Source: Clostridium sp. OF03-18AA (lineage in GTDB: Bacteria > Bacillota > Clostridia > Lachnospirales > Lachnospiraceae). From it: a stretch of DNA of 64,000 bases. This document shows positions 13,958 through 23,796 of this stretch, one piece after another (position 1 is the stretch's first letter; each line of letters starts with the position of its first letter). The notes below the pieces were generated by a model. The model did no database searches and was not told the origin of the DNA. It worked only from the letters and a program-made list of their open reading frames with translations. A program made the position numbers and the translations under genes. The stretch lies in the NCBI RefSeq assembly GCF_003478035.1, contig NZ_QUEP01000002.1, forward strand, positions 186,001 to 250,000, written 5' to 3'.

Positions 13958-15022
13958 ATGTTTAGAGATCATACAAGAGTAATTCAGATAGGGGACAGAA
14001 AGATCGGAGGGGGAAATCCTGTCCTGATCCAGTCCATGTGCAACACGAAGACAGAGAACGTCGCGGCAACGGTGGAGCAGATCCACCGCCTCGAGGAAGC
14101 CGGATGCGATATCATCCGCGTGGCAGTCCCGACGATGGAGGCTGCGGCTGCGATCCGCGAGATCAAGAAACAGATCCATATCCCGCTCGTCGCAGATATC
14201 CACTTTGATTACCGCCTTGCCATCGCTGCGATCGAGAGCGGAGCGGATAAGATCCGGATCAACCCGGGCAATATCGGGGCGCGGGAGCGCGTAAAAGCTG
14301 TCGTGGATAAGGCGAAGGAGTACGGGATCCCGATCCGTGTGGGCGTGAACAGCGGTTCCCTGGAAAAAGATCTTCTGGAGAAATACGGCGGCGTGACCGC
14401 GGAGGCGCTCGTTGAGAGCGCGTTGAAGGAGGTTGCCGTTGTCGAGGAGCTCGGCTACGATAATATCGTGATCAGCATCAAATCCTCCGACGTTTTGATG
14501 TGCGTGGCAGCGCATGAACTCATTGCGAAAAAGACAGATTATCCGCTCCATGTCGGGATCACGGAGTCCGGAACGTTGCTTTCCGGCAATATCAAGTCCT
14601 CCGTGGGACTTGGAATTATTCTCCATGAGGGGATCGGCGATACGATCCGTGTCTCCCTGACCGGTGATCCGGTGGAGGAAGTAAAGAGTGCAAAGCTGAT
14701 CCTGAGGACTCTGGGACTCAGAAAAGGCGGCGTGGAAGTTGTTTCCTGTCCGACCTGCGGAAGAACCCAGATCGATCTGATCCACCTCGCAAACCAGGTC
14801 GAAAATATGGTATCCGGCATGGATCTTGACGTGAAAGTTGCCGTTATGGGCTGCGTGGTCAATGGTCCGGGCGAGGCGAGAAGCGCGGATATCGGGATCG
14901 CCGGAGGGATCGGCGAAGGTCTCCTGATCAAAAAGGGAGAGATCATCAAGAAGGTACCGGAAAATGAGCTTCTTTCCGTTCTGCGGGAAGAACTTTTGAA
15001 GATGCAGGAGATGCAGAAATAA
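13958..15022 (+). CDS. ispG: 4-hydroxy-3-methylbut-2-enyl diphosphate synthase
   Basis: Iron-sulfur enzyme of the MEP pathway, converting MEcPP to HMBPP. The cluster ligands lie in CPTCGRTQ and the later [11 protein letters not shown] region. Other marks are [14 protein letters not shown] and [12 protein letters not shown] 13958 (354 residues) is chosen over 13937 because GGGAGA lies immediately before it. The stop is 2 bp from the polC start, so the two genes are tightly coupled. Confidence 0.95.
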   Translation: MFRDHTRVIQIGDRKIGGGNPVLIQSMCNTKTENVAATVEQIHRLEEAGCDIIRVAVPTMEAAAAIREIKKQIHIPLVADIHFDYRLAIAAIESGADKIRINPGNIGARERVKAVVDKAKEYGIPIRVGVNSGSLEKDLLEKYGGVTAEALVESALKEVAVVEELGYDNIVISIKSSDVLMCVAAHELIAKKTDYPLHVGITESGTLLSGNIKSSVGLGIILHEGIGDTIRVSLTGDPVEEVKSAKLILRTLGLRKGGVEVVSCPTCGRTQIDLIHLANQVENMVSGMDLDVKVAVMGCVVNGPGEARSADIGIAGGIGEGLLIKKGEIIKKVPENELLSVLREELLKMQEMQK

Positions 15023-15024
15023 GT

Positions 15025-18000
15025 ATGGAAAAACCATTCCTTGAAGTTTTCCCGGGGCTTCATATTGCGGATGAACTGAAAGAGCTTTTGAAACTTGTCG
15101 TGGTGGAAAAGGTCACCATGACAAAGGACAGAAGCTCTATTCGTGTTTATATCAGAAGTCCCAGACTCATTCATAAAAAGAACATTTATGCCCTGGAAGA
15201 CGGGATCGCGAAGCAGCTGTTTCCGGGAAGACCGATCACGATCAAGATTCTTGAGAAGTATCGTTTGTCGGCACAGTATACCCCGGAGAAGCTCTACGAT
15301 GTCTACCGGGACAGCATCCTCATGGAGCTTAAGAATTACGGCATGATCGAGTACAACATTCTCCGTCGGGCGGACACAAAATTTGTGACCGACGACAAGA
15401 TGGTTATGACGATCGAGGACAACCTGATCTACAGGGAGCGGTCGAAGGAAGTCGGGCGCGTCCTCGAGAAGATCTTTACGGAGCGCTGCGGACTTGCGGC
15501 GGAAGTGGAGTTTTTATATAAAGAAGCGGAGAAGAAGGACCCGATGGACCAGCCGGTGTTCATGAAGCCGGGCGGAGAGCTCATCATGGGAACCCGGAAT
15601 GAGGAGAATTACCTGGAAGGCACCGCGGAAAGTGCGCCGTGGGACGAAGGTCCGGCGAACGGCGGATTCAGCGGAACGTTCGGAGACGGCAATGGAGACG
15701 CGGGGGCCGGGATCACGGCACAGAGCGCTGGAAATTCCGGATCCGCAGGACGGTCCGGCGCGGCGGACGGCGGTAAAAAAGCCCCCGGAGAAAAAACGGC
15801 GTCTGGTTCCGGAGCATCGAAGCAGAAGACGGATGCGGCAGGAAAGCCCGGCGGAAACCAGAACGGAAAGTCTGCCGGTGGTGGACAGAACGGCGGCGGT
15901 TTTACAAAGAAGACTTTCGGCGAGAAGGGAAAAGGCGGCTTTTCCGGCGGCTTCCGGAAAGGTTCCGACGGAAGGATCCCGTACCGGAAATCGGAGAATC
16001 CGGATGTTCTGTTTGGGCGCGATTTTGAAGGCGATGCGGTAGATATTCACGATATTGACGGTGAGATCGGCGAGGTTGTGATCCGCGGCAAGGTGATCCG
16101 CGCGGAGAAGAGGGAGCTCCGGAGCGGAAACAAACTCATGATCTTCGATATCACGGACTTTACGGACAGCATCACGGTCAAAATGTTCCTCAGGGAAGGC
16201 CAGGAGGAAGATGCGACAGCGGCGATCAAGGAAGGAAACTTCATCAAGATCAAGGGCATCACGACGATCGACAAGTTCGACGGTGAGCTCACGATCGGTT
16301 CCATCGTCGGCATCAAAAAGAGCGAGGACTTCACGTCCAAGCGTGTGGATAATGCCCCGGTGAAGCGTGTGGAGCTCCACTGTCACACGAAGATGAGCGA
16401 CATGGACGGTGTCTCCGAGGTGAAAGACCTCGTAAAGCGTGCCAAGAAGTGGGGGATGCCGGCACTCGCGGTCACGGATCACGGCTGCGTCCAGGCGTTC
16501 CCGGACGCGAACCATGCGCTCGACAAGGGGGATACCTTCAAGGTCCTCTATGGAGTTGAGGGGTACCTCGTCGACGACATGAAGGAGATGGTCGTCAATT
16601 CCAGGAACCAGAGTCTTGACGGCGAGTATGTCGTATTCGATATCGAGACCACAGGATTTTCCCCGACAAAGAATAAGATCATCGAGATCGGCGCCGTGAA
16701 GGTGAGAAACGGGGAGATCATTGACCGGATGGATGAGTTTGTAAATCCGGAGGTCCCGATCCCGTTTGACATCGAGCGCCTGACCGGGATCAACGACGCG
16801 ATGGTCATGGGCGCGGACACGGTGGACAAGGTCCTGCCGAGATTCCTGGAGTTTGTCGGCGATGCGGCGTTAGTGGCGCACAACGCGTCCTTCGATGTGA
16901 GCTTTATCTCCCACAATGCGGGACTTCTGGGACTGCCGTTCGACCCGACCGTCCTCGATACGGTGACGCTTGCGAGAGCGCTCCTCCCGAACCTGAATCG
17001 GTTTAAGCTTGACACGGTGGCGAAGGCGCTCGGCGTCTCTCTGGAAAATCATCATCGCGCGGTCGATGATGCGGAGGCAACTGCCGGAATTTTCCTGAAA
17101 TTCGTGGAAATGCTGAAAAAACAGCACGATATGACGACGCTCGACCAGCTCGAGGAGTTCAGTCATGTGAGTGACGAGACGATCATGAAGATGCCGACGT
17201 ACCATGTCATCATCATCGCAAAGAATGATCTGGGACGCGTGAATTTGTACCGCCTCGTGTCATGGTCGCACCTGAAGTATTTCTCGAGAAGACCGAGGAT
17301 CCCGAAGAGTGTGCTGAATGAGTACCGGGAAGGTCTGATCATCGGCTCGGCCTGTGAGGCGGGAGAGCTTTACCAGGCGATCCTCCGCGGGGTTCCGGAT
17401 GCGGAGCTTGCGAAGATCGTAAAATTCTACGATTATCTGGAGATCCAGCCGCTCGGAAACGACATGTTCATGCTGCGGGACGAGAAGAGCACGGTAAAGA
17501 CGGTGGATGATCTCATGGACATCAACCGGAAGATCGTCTCCCTCGGCGAGCAGTTCAACAAGCCGGTCTGCGCGACCTGTGATGTGCATTTCATGGACCC
17601 GGACGACGCGATCTACCGGAAGATCCTGATGGCCGGAATGGGCTTTAAGGATGCGGACGAGCAGGCGCCGCTGTTCCTGCGGACGACGGAGGAGATGCTC
17701 TCAGAGTTCGAATATCTGGGCAGCGACAAGTGCTACGAGGTCGTTGTCACGAACACCAGGATGATCGCCGATATGTGTGAGCCGATCGCGCCGGTGCGCC
17801 CGGATAAGTGTCCGCCTGTCATCGAAAAGTCGGATGAGACGCTGCGAAATATCTGTTACAACCGTGCACACGAGATGTATGGCGAGAATCTTCCGAAGAT
17901 CGTTGTGGACCGTCTGGAAAGAGAGCTGCACTCCATCATTTCCAACGGATTCGCGGTTATGTATATCATCGCGCAGAAGCTCGTGTGGAAGTCGAATGAG

Positions 18001-19704
18001 GACGGATATCTGGTCGGTTCCCGAGGATCGGTCGGTTCATCCTTTGTCGCGACGATGTCCGGTATCACGGAGGTAAATCCGTTAAGTCCGCATTATTCGT
18101 GCCCGAACTGTCATTATTATGATTTTGACTCGGACGAGGTGAAGAAGTATGCCGGAATGGCGGGATGTGATATGCCTGATAAGGTGTGCCCGGTCTGCGG
18201 ACATCCGATGGTGAAGGACGGGTTTGACATCCCGTTCGAGACATTCCTGGGATTCAAGGGAGATAAGGAGCCGGATATCGACTTAAACTTCTCCGGTGAG
18301 TACCAGAGCCGTGCGCATGACTACACGGAGGTTATTTTCGGTAAGGGCCAGACGTTCCGCGCGGGGACGATCGGTACGCTGGCGGACAAGACGGCGTACG
18401 GTTATGTGAAGAACTATTTTGAGGAGCATGGAGAGCGGAAGAGAAACTGTGAGATCAACCGGATCGTTCAGGGCTGTGTCGGCGTCCGACGGACAACGGG
18501 ACAGCATCCGGGCGGTATCGTTGTTCTTCCACTCGGCGAGATGATCTATTCGTTCACACCGGTCCAGCATCCGGCGAACGATATGACGACGAAGACGATC
18601 ACGACGCATTTCGATTACCACTCGATCGACCACAACCTGTTAAAGCTCGATATTCTCGGGCACGATGATCCGACGATGATCCGTATGCTGCAGGACCTCA
18701 CGGGACTTGATCCTGTTAAGGATATCCCTCTGGATTCGCGGGAGGTCATGAGTCTGTTCCAGAGTACGGATGCGCTGGGGATCAAGCCGGAGGATATCGG
18801 CGGTTGTAAGCTTGGCGCGCTCGGGGTTCCGGAGTTCGGTACGGATTTCGCGATGCAGATGTTGATTGACACGAAGCCGAAGTATTTTTCGGACCTTGTG
18901 CGTATCGCGGGTCTGGCCCATGGTACGGATGTATGGCTGGGGAATGCCCAGACGCTCATCCAGGAGGGCAAGGCGACGATTCAGACTGCGATCTGTACGC
19001 GTGATGATATCATGATCTATCTGATACAGCAGGGACTTGAGGAAGGTCTTGCGTTTACGATCATGGAGGCGGTCCGTAAGGGCAAAGGCTTAAAGCCTGA
19101 GTGGGAAGAGGAGATGACGAAGCACGGAGTTCCGGACTGGTATATCTGGTCGTGTAAGAAGATCAAATATATGTTCCCGAAGGCTCATGCAGCAGCTTAT
19201 GTTATGATGGCATGGCGAATCGCTTATTGCAAGGTATTCTATCCGCTTGCGTATTATGCGGCGTTTTTCAGTATCCGCGCCAGTGCGTTTTCGTACGAGA
19301 TCATGTGTCTGGGGCGTGAGAAGCTGGAGTATCATCTGGCGGATTATAAGAAGAGGGCGGATACGCTTTCGAAGAAGGAGCAGGATACGCTGAGGGATAT
19401 GAGAATCGTGCAGGAGATGTACGCGAGAGGGTTTGATTTTCTGCCTCTGGATATTTATACGGCGAAAGCCCGACACTTTCAGGTCGTGGGGGACAAGCTG
19501 ATGCCTTCCATCAATAGTATTGACGGTCTGGGAGAAAAAGCGGCTGATTCCATCGAGGAGGCTGCAAAGGCCGGAAAATTCCTCTCCAAGGAGGATTTCC
19601 GGAACAGAACGAAGGTCAGTAAGACGATCTGTGATCTGATGGAGGAGCTGGGAATCCTGAAGGGACTTCCGGAGTCGAATCAGCTGTCGCTGTTTGATTT
19701 CTAA
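15025..19704 (+). CDS. polC: DNA polymerase III alpha subunit, PolC type
   Basis: Replicative polymerase of low-GC Gram-positives. Order of parts: N-terminal domain, a Gly/Ser/Lys-rich segment (about residues 207-325), OB fold, PHP domain starting VELHCHTKMSDMDG (about 447), an inserted 3'-5' exonuclease with VFDIETTGF (about 537), the rest of PHP, then palm, fingers with the zinc knuckle CPNC..CPVCGHP, and EPDIDLNFSGEYQ. At 1559 residues it is about 120 longer than the ~1440 usual in Bacillus, mostly from the low-complexity linker. It directly follows ispG. Confidence 0.97.
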   Translation: MEKPFLEVFPGLHIADELKELLKLVVVEKVTMTKDRSSIRVYIRSPRLIHKKNIYALEDGIAKQLFPGRPITIKILEKYRLSAQYTPEKLYDVYRDSILMELKNYGMIEYNILRRADTKFVTDDKMVMTIEDNLIYRERSKEVGRVLEKIFTERCGLAAEVEFLYKEAEKKDPMDQPVFMKPGGELIMGTRNEENYLEGTAESAPWDEGPANGGFSGTFGDGNGDAGAGITAQSAGNSGSAGRSGAADGGKKAPGEKTASGSGASKQKTDAAGKPGGNQNGKSAGGGQNGGGFTKKTFGEKGKGGFSGGFRKGSDGRIPYRKSENPDVLFGRDFEGDAVDIHDIDGEIGEVVIRGKVIRAEKRELRSGNKLMIFDITDFTDSITVKMFLREGQEEDATAAIKEGNFIKIKGITTIDKFDGELTIGSIVGIKKSEDFTSKRVDNAPVKRVELHCHTKMSDMDGVSEVKDLVKRAKKWGMPALAVTDHGCVQAFPDANHALDKGDTFKVLYGVEGYLVDDMKEMVVNSRNQSLDGEYVVFDIETTGFSPTKNKIIEIGAVKVRNGEIIDRMDEFVNPEVPIPFDIERLTGINDAMVMGADTVDKVLPRFLEFVGDAALVAHNASFDVSFISHNAGLLGLPFDPTVLDTVTLARALLPNLNRFKLDTVAKALGVSLENHHRAVDDAEATAGIFLKFVEMLKKQHDMTTLDQLEEFSHVSDETIMKMPTYHVIIIAKNDLGRVNLYRLVSWSHLKYFSRRPRIPKSVLNEYREGLIIGSACEAGELYQAILRGVPDAELAKIVKFYDYLEIQPLGNDMFMLRDEKSTVKTVDDLMDINRKIVSLGEQFNKPVCATCDVHFMDPDDAIYRKILMAGMGFKDADEQAPLFLRTTEEMLSEFEYLGSDKCYEVVVTNTRMIADMCEPIAPVRPDKCPPVIEKSDETLRNICYNRAHEMYGENLPKIVVDRLERELHSIISNGFAVMYIIAQKLVWKSNEDGYLVGSRGSVGSSFVATMSGITEVNPLSPHYSCPNCHYYDFDSDEVKKYAGMAGCDMPDKVCPVCGHPMVKDGFDIPFETFLGFKGDKEPDIDLNFSGEYQSRAHDYTEVIFGKGQTFRAGTIGTLADKTAYGYVKNYFEEHGERKRNCEINRIVQGCVGVRRTTGQHPGGIVVLPLGEMIYSFTPVQHPANDMTTKTITTHFDYHSIDHNLLKLDILGHDDPTMIRMLQDLTGLDPVKDIPLDSREVMSLFQSTDALGIKPEDIGGCKLGALGVPEFGTDFAMQMLIDTKPKYFSDLVRIAGLAHGTDVWLGNAQTLIQEGKATIQTAICTRDDIMIYLIQQGLEEGLAFTIMEAVRKGKGLKPEWEEEMTKHGVPDWYIWSCKKIKYMFPKAHAAAYVMMAWRIAYCKVFYPLAYYAAFFSIRASAFSYEIMCLGREKLEYHLADYKKRADTLSKKEQDTLRDMRIVQEMYARGFDFLPLDIYTAKARHFQVVGDKLMPSINSIDGLGEKAADSIEEAAKAGKFLSKEDFRNRTKVSKTICDLMEELGILKGLPESNQLSLFDF

Positions 19705-19726
19705 ATTTCATAGTGGCTGGGGGTAC

Positions 19727-19816
19727 GCGCCGGTGAGACTCCGGGCGCGAACGCTTAGTGGGATTCCGGGAGGGTTCCTCCACCCAGGCGGCCCGTGCCC
19801 GGAGTCTCACCGGCGC
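19727..19816. repeat. 20-bp perfect inverted repeat with 50-bp loop
   Basis: Arms at 19727-19746 (GCGCCGGTGAGACTCC..) and 19797-19816 are exactly complementary. The loop is GC-rich with further small repeats (GGGAGG/CCTCC). No T-tract follows. The arm shares CGGTGAG-NN-TCCGG with the palindrome at 34637-34695. In the 369-bp gap after polC I otherwise see only a probable promoter. Confidence 0.7.
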
Positions 19817-19953
19817 TGTGTGTTGGCGGGAATGAGGGATAAAGAGAAGGTTGTGGTGGGAGAAATAGAGTTGGCGGAAGCTGGACGATGCGCGGGGCCC
19901 TTTGGGCACCGCGGCATCGCGAGGTTGTGGGTCGCGCATTGTTAAGCTGTAGT

Positions 19954-19981
19954 TTGATTTTTGGGGCTGATATGATAGAAT
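19954..19981 (+). promoter_or_regulatory. probable promoter upstream of the EFR1-like gene
   Basis: TTGATT at 19954-19959, a 16-bp spacer and TAGAAT at 19976-19981, about 90 bp before the start codon. Confidence 0.45.
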
Positions 19982-20073
19982 GTAGGTGATGACGGAAAGA
20001 GTCGGATATTGGAGAGAGCATTTTTTAGGAAAATTAAAGATTTATTCAGGAGAGTTTTTTAAAGGGGAAGATT

Positions 20074-20820
20074 ATGGCAAATTATAATGTTTATTTTAGT
20101 CCGACGGGCACGACGGAAAGAGTCGTAAAACATATGGGAGAAAGTTTTGGCAATATGGAAAATATTGATCTGTCGAGACGGGATATGAAAAATCATGAAA
20201 TGGAACAGGGTGATTTTTGTATTGTGGGAGTTCCGTCCTTCGGAGGACGTGTTCCGGGAATTGCGACCGCGAGACTTCGGAAAATAAAGGGTGACCGCAC
20301 GCCGGCATTTTTGCTGGTTACATATGGCGGAAGAGCGTATGAAGATACTCTGATGGAATTGAAGGATGTGCTTGAGGCTCAGGGCTTTGTCTGTTTTGGG
20401 GCTGCTGCGATGGTGGCGGAACATTCGATCGCCCATCAGATCGAAGCGGGGCGTCCGTCAGCGCAGGATTACGATGAACTTGATACGTTTGCGGCTGAGG
20501 TGAAGGAGCGCCTGAAGGGGAATGTCTGTCCGGTCGAGGTGCCGGGAAACAGGCCTTATAAGGAATACAAGGTTCTGCCGATGGACATCCAGGTGTCAGA
20601 TGAATGTATGGGATGCGGAAGCTGCGCGGAGAGCTGTCCGGTTGGAGCGATACCGTTTGAGGATCCGAAGATGACGAACGGGGAAGTATGCATTTCATGT
20701 ATGAGATGCGTGGAAATCTGTCCGCAGAGTGCCAGAAGCGGGAATCCTGAAAAGGTCCAGATGATTTCGGAGAAACTGAAAATGATCTGTCAGCCGGATA
20801 AGGCGAATGAGTTTTTCTGA
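20074..20820 (+). CDS. EFR1-type flavodoxin/ferredoxin fusion protein
   Basis: This 248-residue protein begins with a flavodoxin-like half (YFSPTGTTERVVKHM binds the FMN phosphate). It ends with a two-cluster ferredoxin: CMGCGSCAESCP (about residues 180-191), then CISCMRCVEICP (about 209-220), each giving a 4Fe-4S cluster. Such proteins shuttle electrons in anaerobes. Partners are unknown, but a flavin reductase-like gene lies two genes on. It precedes the nitrilase by 144 bp and may be a separate transcript. Confidence 0.88.
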   Translation: MANYNVYFSPTGTTERVVKHMGESFGNMENIDLSRRDMKNHEMEQGDFCIVGVPSFGGRVPGIATARLRKIKGDRTPAFLLVTYGGRAYEDTLMELKDVLEAQGFVCFGAAAMVAEHSIAHQIEAGRPSAQDYDELDTFAAEVKERLKGNVCPVEVPGNRPYKEYKVLPMDIQVSDECMGCGSCAESCPVGAIPFEDPKMTNGEVCISCMRCVEICPQSARSGNPEKVQMISEKLKMICQPDKANEFF

Positions 20821-20964
20821 TTTAGAGATAGTTGGGAGAAATGTTTTGAAAATATATGAATTTTCACAGTGTTGCAGGTCGGAAAAAGCGGGAAAAGAAA
20901 AAGATCATCGGCGTCAGGTAGGTTTTACATATAAGATTGCAGCAATGACAGGAGGAAAAATACT

Positions 20965-21885
20965 ATGATTATCAAGAAGGATACATGTAAACTCGCTCTG
21001 GTACAGGCAGCACCAGTCATGTTCGATAAGGACAAGTGTGTGGAGAAGATCATCGCCCTGATCGGGGAGGCGGCCGCTAAGGGAGCGGAACTGATCGTTT
21101 TTCCTGAACTTTTTATTCCGGGATACCCATATGGAATGACTTATGGATTTACTGTCGGAAGCCGCAGCAGGGCGGGAAGAGAGGACTGGAAGACTTACTA
21201 TGACAATTCGATCCTGGCGGATGGAGCGGAGATGCAGAGTATCGTTGACTGCGCGAAGGAACATTCGGTATATGTGAGTGTTGGGTATTCGGAGCGGGAC
21301 GCTGTGACGGCGACACTTTATAATTCCAATGTCATGATCGCGCCGGATGGACAGACGATGAACCACAGAAAGCTGAAACCGACAGGCAGTGAGCGCGTGG
21401 TCTGGGGAGATGCGGATAAGGATTTCTTCCCGGTAATGGAGACACCTTGGGGACCGATGGGTAATCTGATCTGCTGGGAGAGCTACATGCCGCTTGCGAG
21501 AGTGGCGCTTTACCAGAAGGGAGTTGCGCTCTATATTTCCCCGAATACGAATGACAATGAGGAGTGGCAGAATACGATCCGCCATATCGCCATCGAGGGA
21601 CACTGCTTCTTCATCAATGCGGATATGTACTTCACGAAGGATATGTACCCGAAGACCGCCAGCGGGGATGAGGAGATTGCGAAGTTAAATGATATCGTGT
21701 GCCGGGGAGGAAGCTGCGTGATCGATCCTTACGGGCATGCGGTGAGTGAGACTGTGTGGGATAAAGAGGAAATCATCTACGCGGACCTCGACATGCAGAA
21801 GGTCCCGGCGAGCCGGATGGAGCATGATGTCTGCGGGCATTACGCGAGACCGGATGTTTTGAAGTTGAGTGTGGAGGATAAATAA
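20965..21885 (+). CDS. nitrilase-family carbon-nitrogen hydrolase
   Basis: This 306-residue enzyme shows the Glu-Lys-Cys triad regions: PELFIPGYP (Glu), HRKLKPT (Lys) and NLICWESYMPLAR (Cys). CWExxMPL is typical of true nitrilases, which hydrolyse nitriles to acid and ammonia, rather than of amidases or NAD synthetase domains. The natural substrate cannot be read from sequence. ACAGGAGGA precedes the ATG. Its last base overlaps the next start (TAATG), so it is co-translated with a flavoprotein. Confidence 0.85.
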   Translation: MIIKKDTCKLALVQAAPVMFDKDKCVEKIIALIGEAAAKGAELIVFPELFIPGYPYGMTYGFTVGSRSRAGREDWKTYYDNSILADGAEMQSIVDCAKEHSVYVSVGYSERDAVTATLYNSNVMIAPDGQTMNHRKLKPTGSERVVWGDADKDFFPVMETPWGPMGNLICWESYMPLARVALYQKGVALYISPNTNDNEEWQNTIRHIAIEGHCFFINADMYFTKDMYPKTASGDEEIAKLNDIVCRGGSCVIDPYGHAVSETVWDKEEIIYADLDMQKVPASRMEHDVCGHYARPDVLKLSVEDK

Positions 21886-22502
21886 TGAAAGTATTGATGA
21901 TCAATGGAAGCCCGCGGGCGAATGGAAATACATCTATCGCGTTGAATGAGATGAAGACGGTGTTTGAAAAAGAGGGAGTCGACGCGGAGATCGTGCAGGT
22001 CGGCAGTGAGGCGGTAAGAGGATGTATTGCCTGTAATCGATGCGCGGAGCTTGGGAAGTGTGTGTTCGACGATGTGGTGAATAAGCTGGCGGTGAAGCTT
22101 TCGGAGGCTGATGGACTGGTGGTCGCAAGCCCTGTTTATTATGCGTCTGCAAATGCGACCCTGATCGCGGTTCTGGACCGGCTGTTTTATAGTACATCCT
22201 TTGATAAGACAATGAAAGTCGGGGCGAGCGTTGTCTGTGCGAGACGCGGCGGATGTTCGGCGACTTTTGACGAGTTAAATAAGTATTTTACGATCAGCAA
22301 CATGCCGATCGCATCTAGTCAGTACTGGAACTCCATCCACGGGCGCGGACCGGGAGAAGCTGTGGGGGATGCGGAAGGTCTTCAGACGATGCGGGTTCTT
22401 GCGAGAAATATGACATTTCTCATGAAGAGCATTGAGCTTGGAAAAGAGAAGTATGGTCTTCCGGAGAAGGAAGAGGTCGTGCGGACACATTTTATCAGAT
22501 AG
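21885..22502 (+). CDS. NADPH-dependent FMN reductase / iron-sulfur flavoprotein-like
   Basis: This 205-residue flavodoxin-fold protein begins LMINGSPRANGNTSIAL, the FMN-binding start of the family. CIACNRCAELGKC (about residues 46-58) resembles the compact cysteine motif of iron-sulfur flavoproteins, so it may hold an FeS cluster, FMN, or both. SPVYYASANATL is the second flavin loop. It is coupled to the nitrilase gene by a one-base overlap, suggesting a shared pathway. Confidence 0.82.
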   Translation: MKVLMINGSPRANGNTSIALNEMKTVFEKEGVDAEIVQVGSEAVRGCIACNRCAELGKCVFDDVVNKLAVKLSEADGLVVASPVYYASANATLIAVLDRLFYSTSFDKTMKVGASVVCARRGGCSATFDELNKYFTISNMPIASSQYWNSIHGRGPGEAVGDAEGLQTMRVLARNMTFLMKSIELGKEKYGLPEKEEVVRTHFIR

Positions 22503-22532
22503 AGAAGAATGATATTGGAAGGAAATTATGCG

Positions 22533-23105
22533 ATGAATCGGCAGAAACTGGTAAGTCAGATCAGAAGGTATGTGCCTTATAATGAGCAGGAAGTGGCGGA
22601 TAAGGCTTTGATCCTAAACTGGATCGAGAAGAATGATGACGCGTTCCTTAGGGATAATGTGGTGGCGCACATGACGGCTTCGGCCTGGGTGGTGGATAAG
22701 GACAGAAGTAAAGTCCTTATGGTGTATCACAATATTTATCATTCCTGGTCATGGCTTGGCGGGCATGCGGATGGAGAGACAGATCTTCTGGCGGTTGCAA
22801 TCCGGGAGGTGAAGGAAGAAGCAGGAATTTCCGATGTGCGGCCAGTGTCGGAGGAGATTTTTTCGCTGGAATCACTCACCGTCGACGGACATGTGAAAAA
22901 AGGACGGTATGTGTCCAGTCATCTGCATCTGAATGTGACGTATCTTCTGGAAGCGGATTCTGAGGAACAGGTGTCTGTGAAGGCGGATGAGAACAGTGGG
23001 GTCGCTTGGTTTACGCCGGAGGAGGCGTTAAAGAAATCTACGGAGCCGTGGTTTGTGGAGCGGGTGTATGCGAAGCTTGTCGAGAAGACGAAGTCCTGGA
23101 GATAA
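22533..23105 (+). CDS. NUDIX hydrolase
   Basis: The Nudix box GHADGETDLLAVAIREVKEE (followed by AGI) fits GX5EX7REUXEEXGU. These enzymes cleave nucleoside diphosphate derivatives or related pyrophosphates with Mg. ATG 22533 (190 residues) is preferred over 22509 because GGAAGGA lies at suitable distance. It is the last gene of the nitrilase-flavoprotein run. The substrate is unknown. Confidence 0.85.
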   Translation: MNRQKLVSQIRRYVPYNEQEVADKALILNWIEKNDDAFLRDNVVAHMTASAWVVDKDRSKVLMVYHNIYHSWSWLGGHADGETDLLAVAIREVKEEAGISDVRPVSEEIFSLESLTVDGHVKKGRYVSSHLHLNVTYLLEADSEEQVSVKADENSGVAWFTPEEALKKSTEPWFVERVYAKLVEKTKSWR

Positions 23106-23188
23106 ACGGAAACTAAATGGAAAGTCGGTCGATCGTATAAAGGGATGCATAAAGAAATTTTGAAAGAGATATAGGGAGAGCAGGTAAT

Positions 23189-23304
23189 ATGACTGCAGAT
23201 GCTATGAAAAAATATGATAATGATCTTGAAAAAATTGCTGAGTGCACAGGAATGAGAGCTGCGTTGTCGCGGTAGAGGGAAATCAGGTTGAGATTACGGT
23301 TTAA
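23189..23304 (+). pseudogene. possible small frameshifted ORF
   Basis: After AGGGAGAGCAGG an ATG at 23189 opens MTADAMKKYDNDLEKIAEC and stops at 23273-23275. A second frame (+2) immediately continues as CVVAVEGNQVEITV to TAA at 23302-23304, reading like the lost end of the same small protein. A one- or two-base indel near 23258 would join them. The rest of the 381-bp gap 23106-23486 holds only the promoter at 23386-23414. Confidence 0.3.
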
Positions 23305-23385
23305 GCGGAATACACTTGGGAAAATTCATGTGGTATAGTGAAAAGTACCAATAGAATGCCGGTAAAAGATTGTAAAAAATGCCTT

Positions 23386-23414
23386 TTGAATGTAATCTCT
23401 AAAATTGTTATAAT
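23386..23414 (+). promoter_or_regulatory. promoter of the 79-residue gene
   Basis: TTGAAT at 23386-23391, a 17-bp spacer and a perfect TATAAT at 23409-23414, 73 bp before the start codon. Confidence 0.75.
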
Positions 23415-23486
23415 AAATATAGCACAAAATATATTTCTGTATTTCGATGATCACGAAATGTAGAATAGAGATGAGAGGTATTTACA

Positions 23487-23726
23487 ATGAAAAGAATCAA
23501 GGCAGCCTGCATTACCCAGACGGTGTGTTTTTCAAATCATGACGGTGATACGAGTGAATATGCGAAGAAGATGATCTGTCAGGAATATGAAAAGTATAAG
23601 GTACAGTTGGACAGAAGCGGGACAAAGTATAAAATTTTATCCGAAAAGACGAATGAAGATGGAGCGATTGTGATCGAGATCAAAAAGCAGTACAATACAT
23701 CTCCGGTGGGAGACTATCTGAGCTGA
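23487..23726 (+). CDS. hypothetical protein, 79 residues
   Basis: It begins MKRIKAACITQTVCFSNHDG and is a small soluble protein with two cysteines near the N-terminus and a charged helical centre (YAKKMICQEYEKYKVQ). GATGAGAGG precedes the ATG and a strong promoter lies upstream, so it is probably real. No family recognised. A CarD-like gene follows after 70 bp and may be co-transcribed. Confidence 0.65.
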   Translation: MKRIKAACITQTVCFSNHDGDTSEYAKKMICQEYEKYKVQLDRSGTKYKILSEKTNEDGAIVIEIKKQYNTSPVGDYLS

Positions 23727-23796
23727 TCCGGCGGTTTTAGAGGCAGAGATCAGATGTGTGAAACCTGGAGTCAGTGTTCAGCAAGGGGATGATTTC

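Noticed and set aside
15514..16515. 333-codon minus-strand ORF inside polC
   Set aside because: It is a shadow of the PolC frame with the usual Arg/His-rich reverse-strand composition. PolC motifs are unambiguous.
19694..20021. ORFs on both strands over the polC-EFR1 gap
   Set aside because: They arise from the GC-rich 20-bp inverted repeat and lack ribosome sites.
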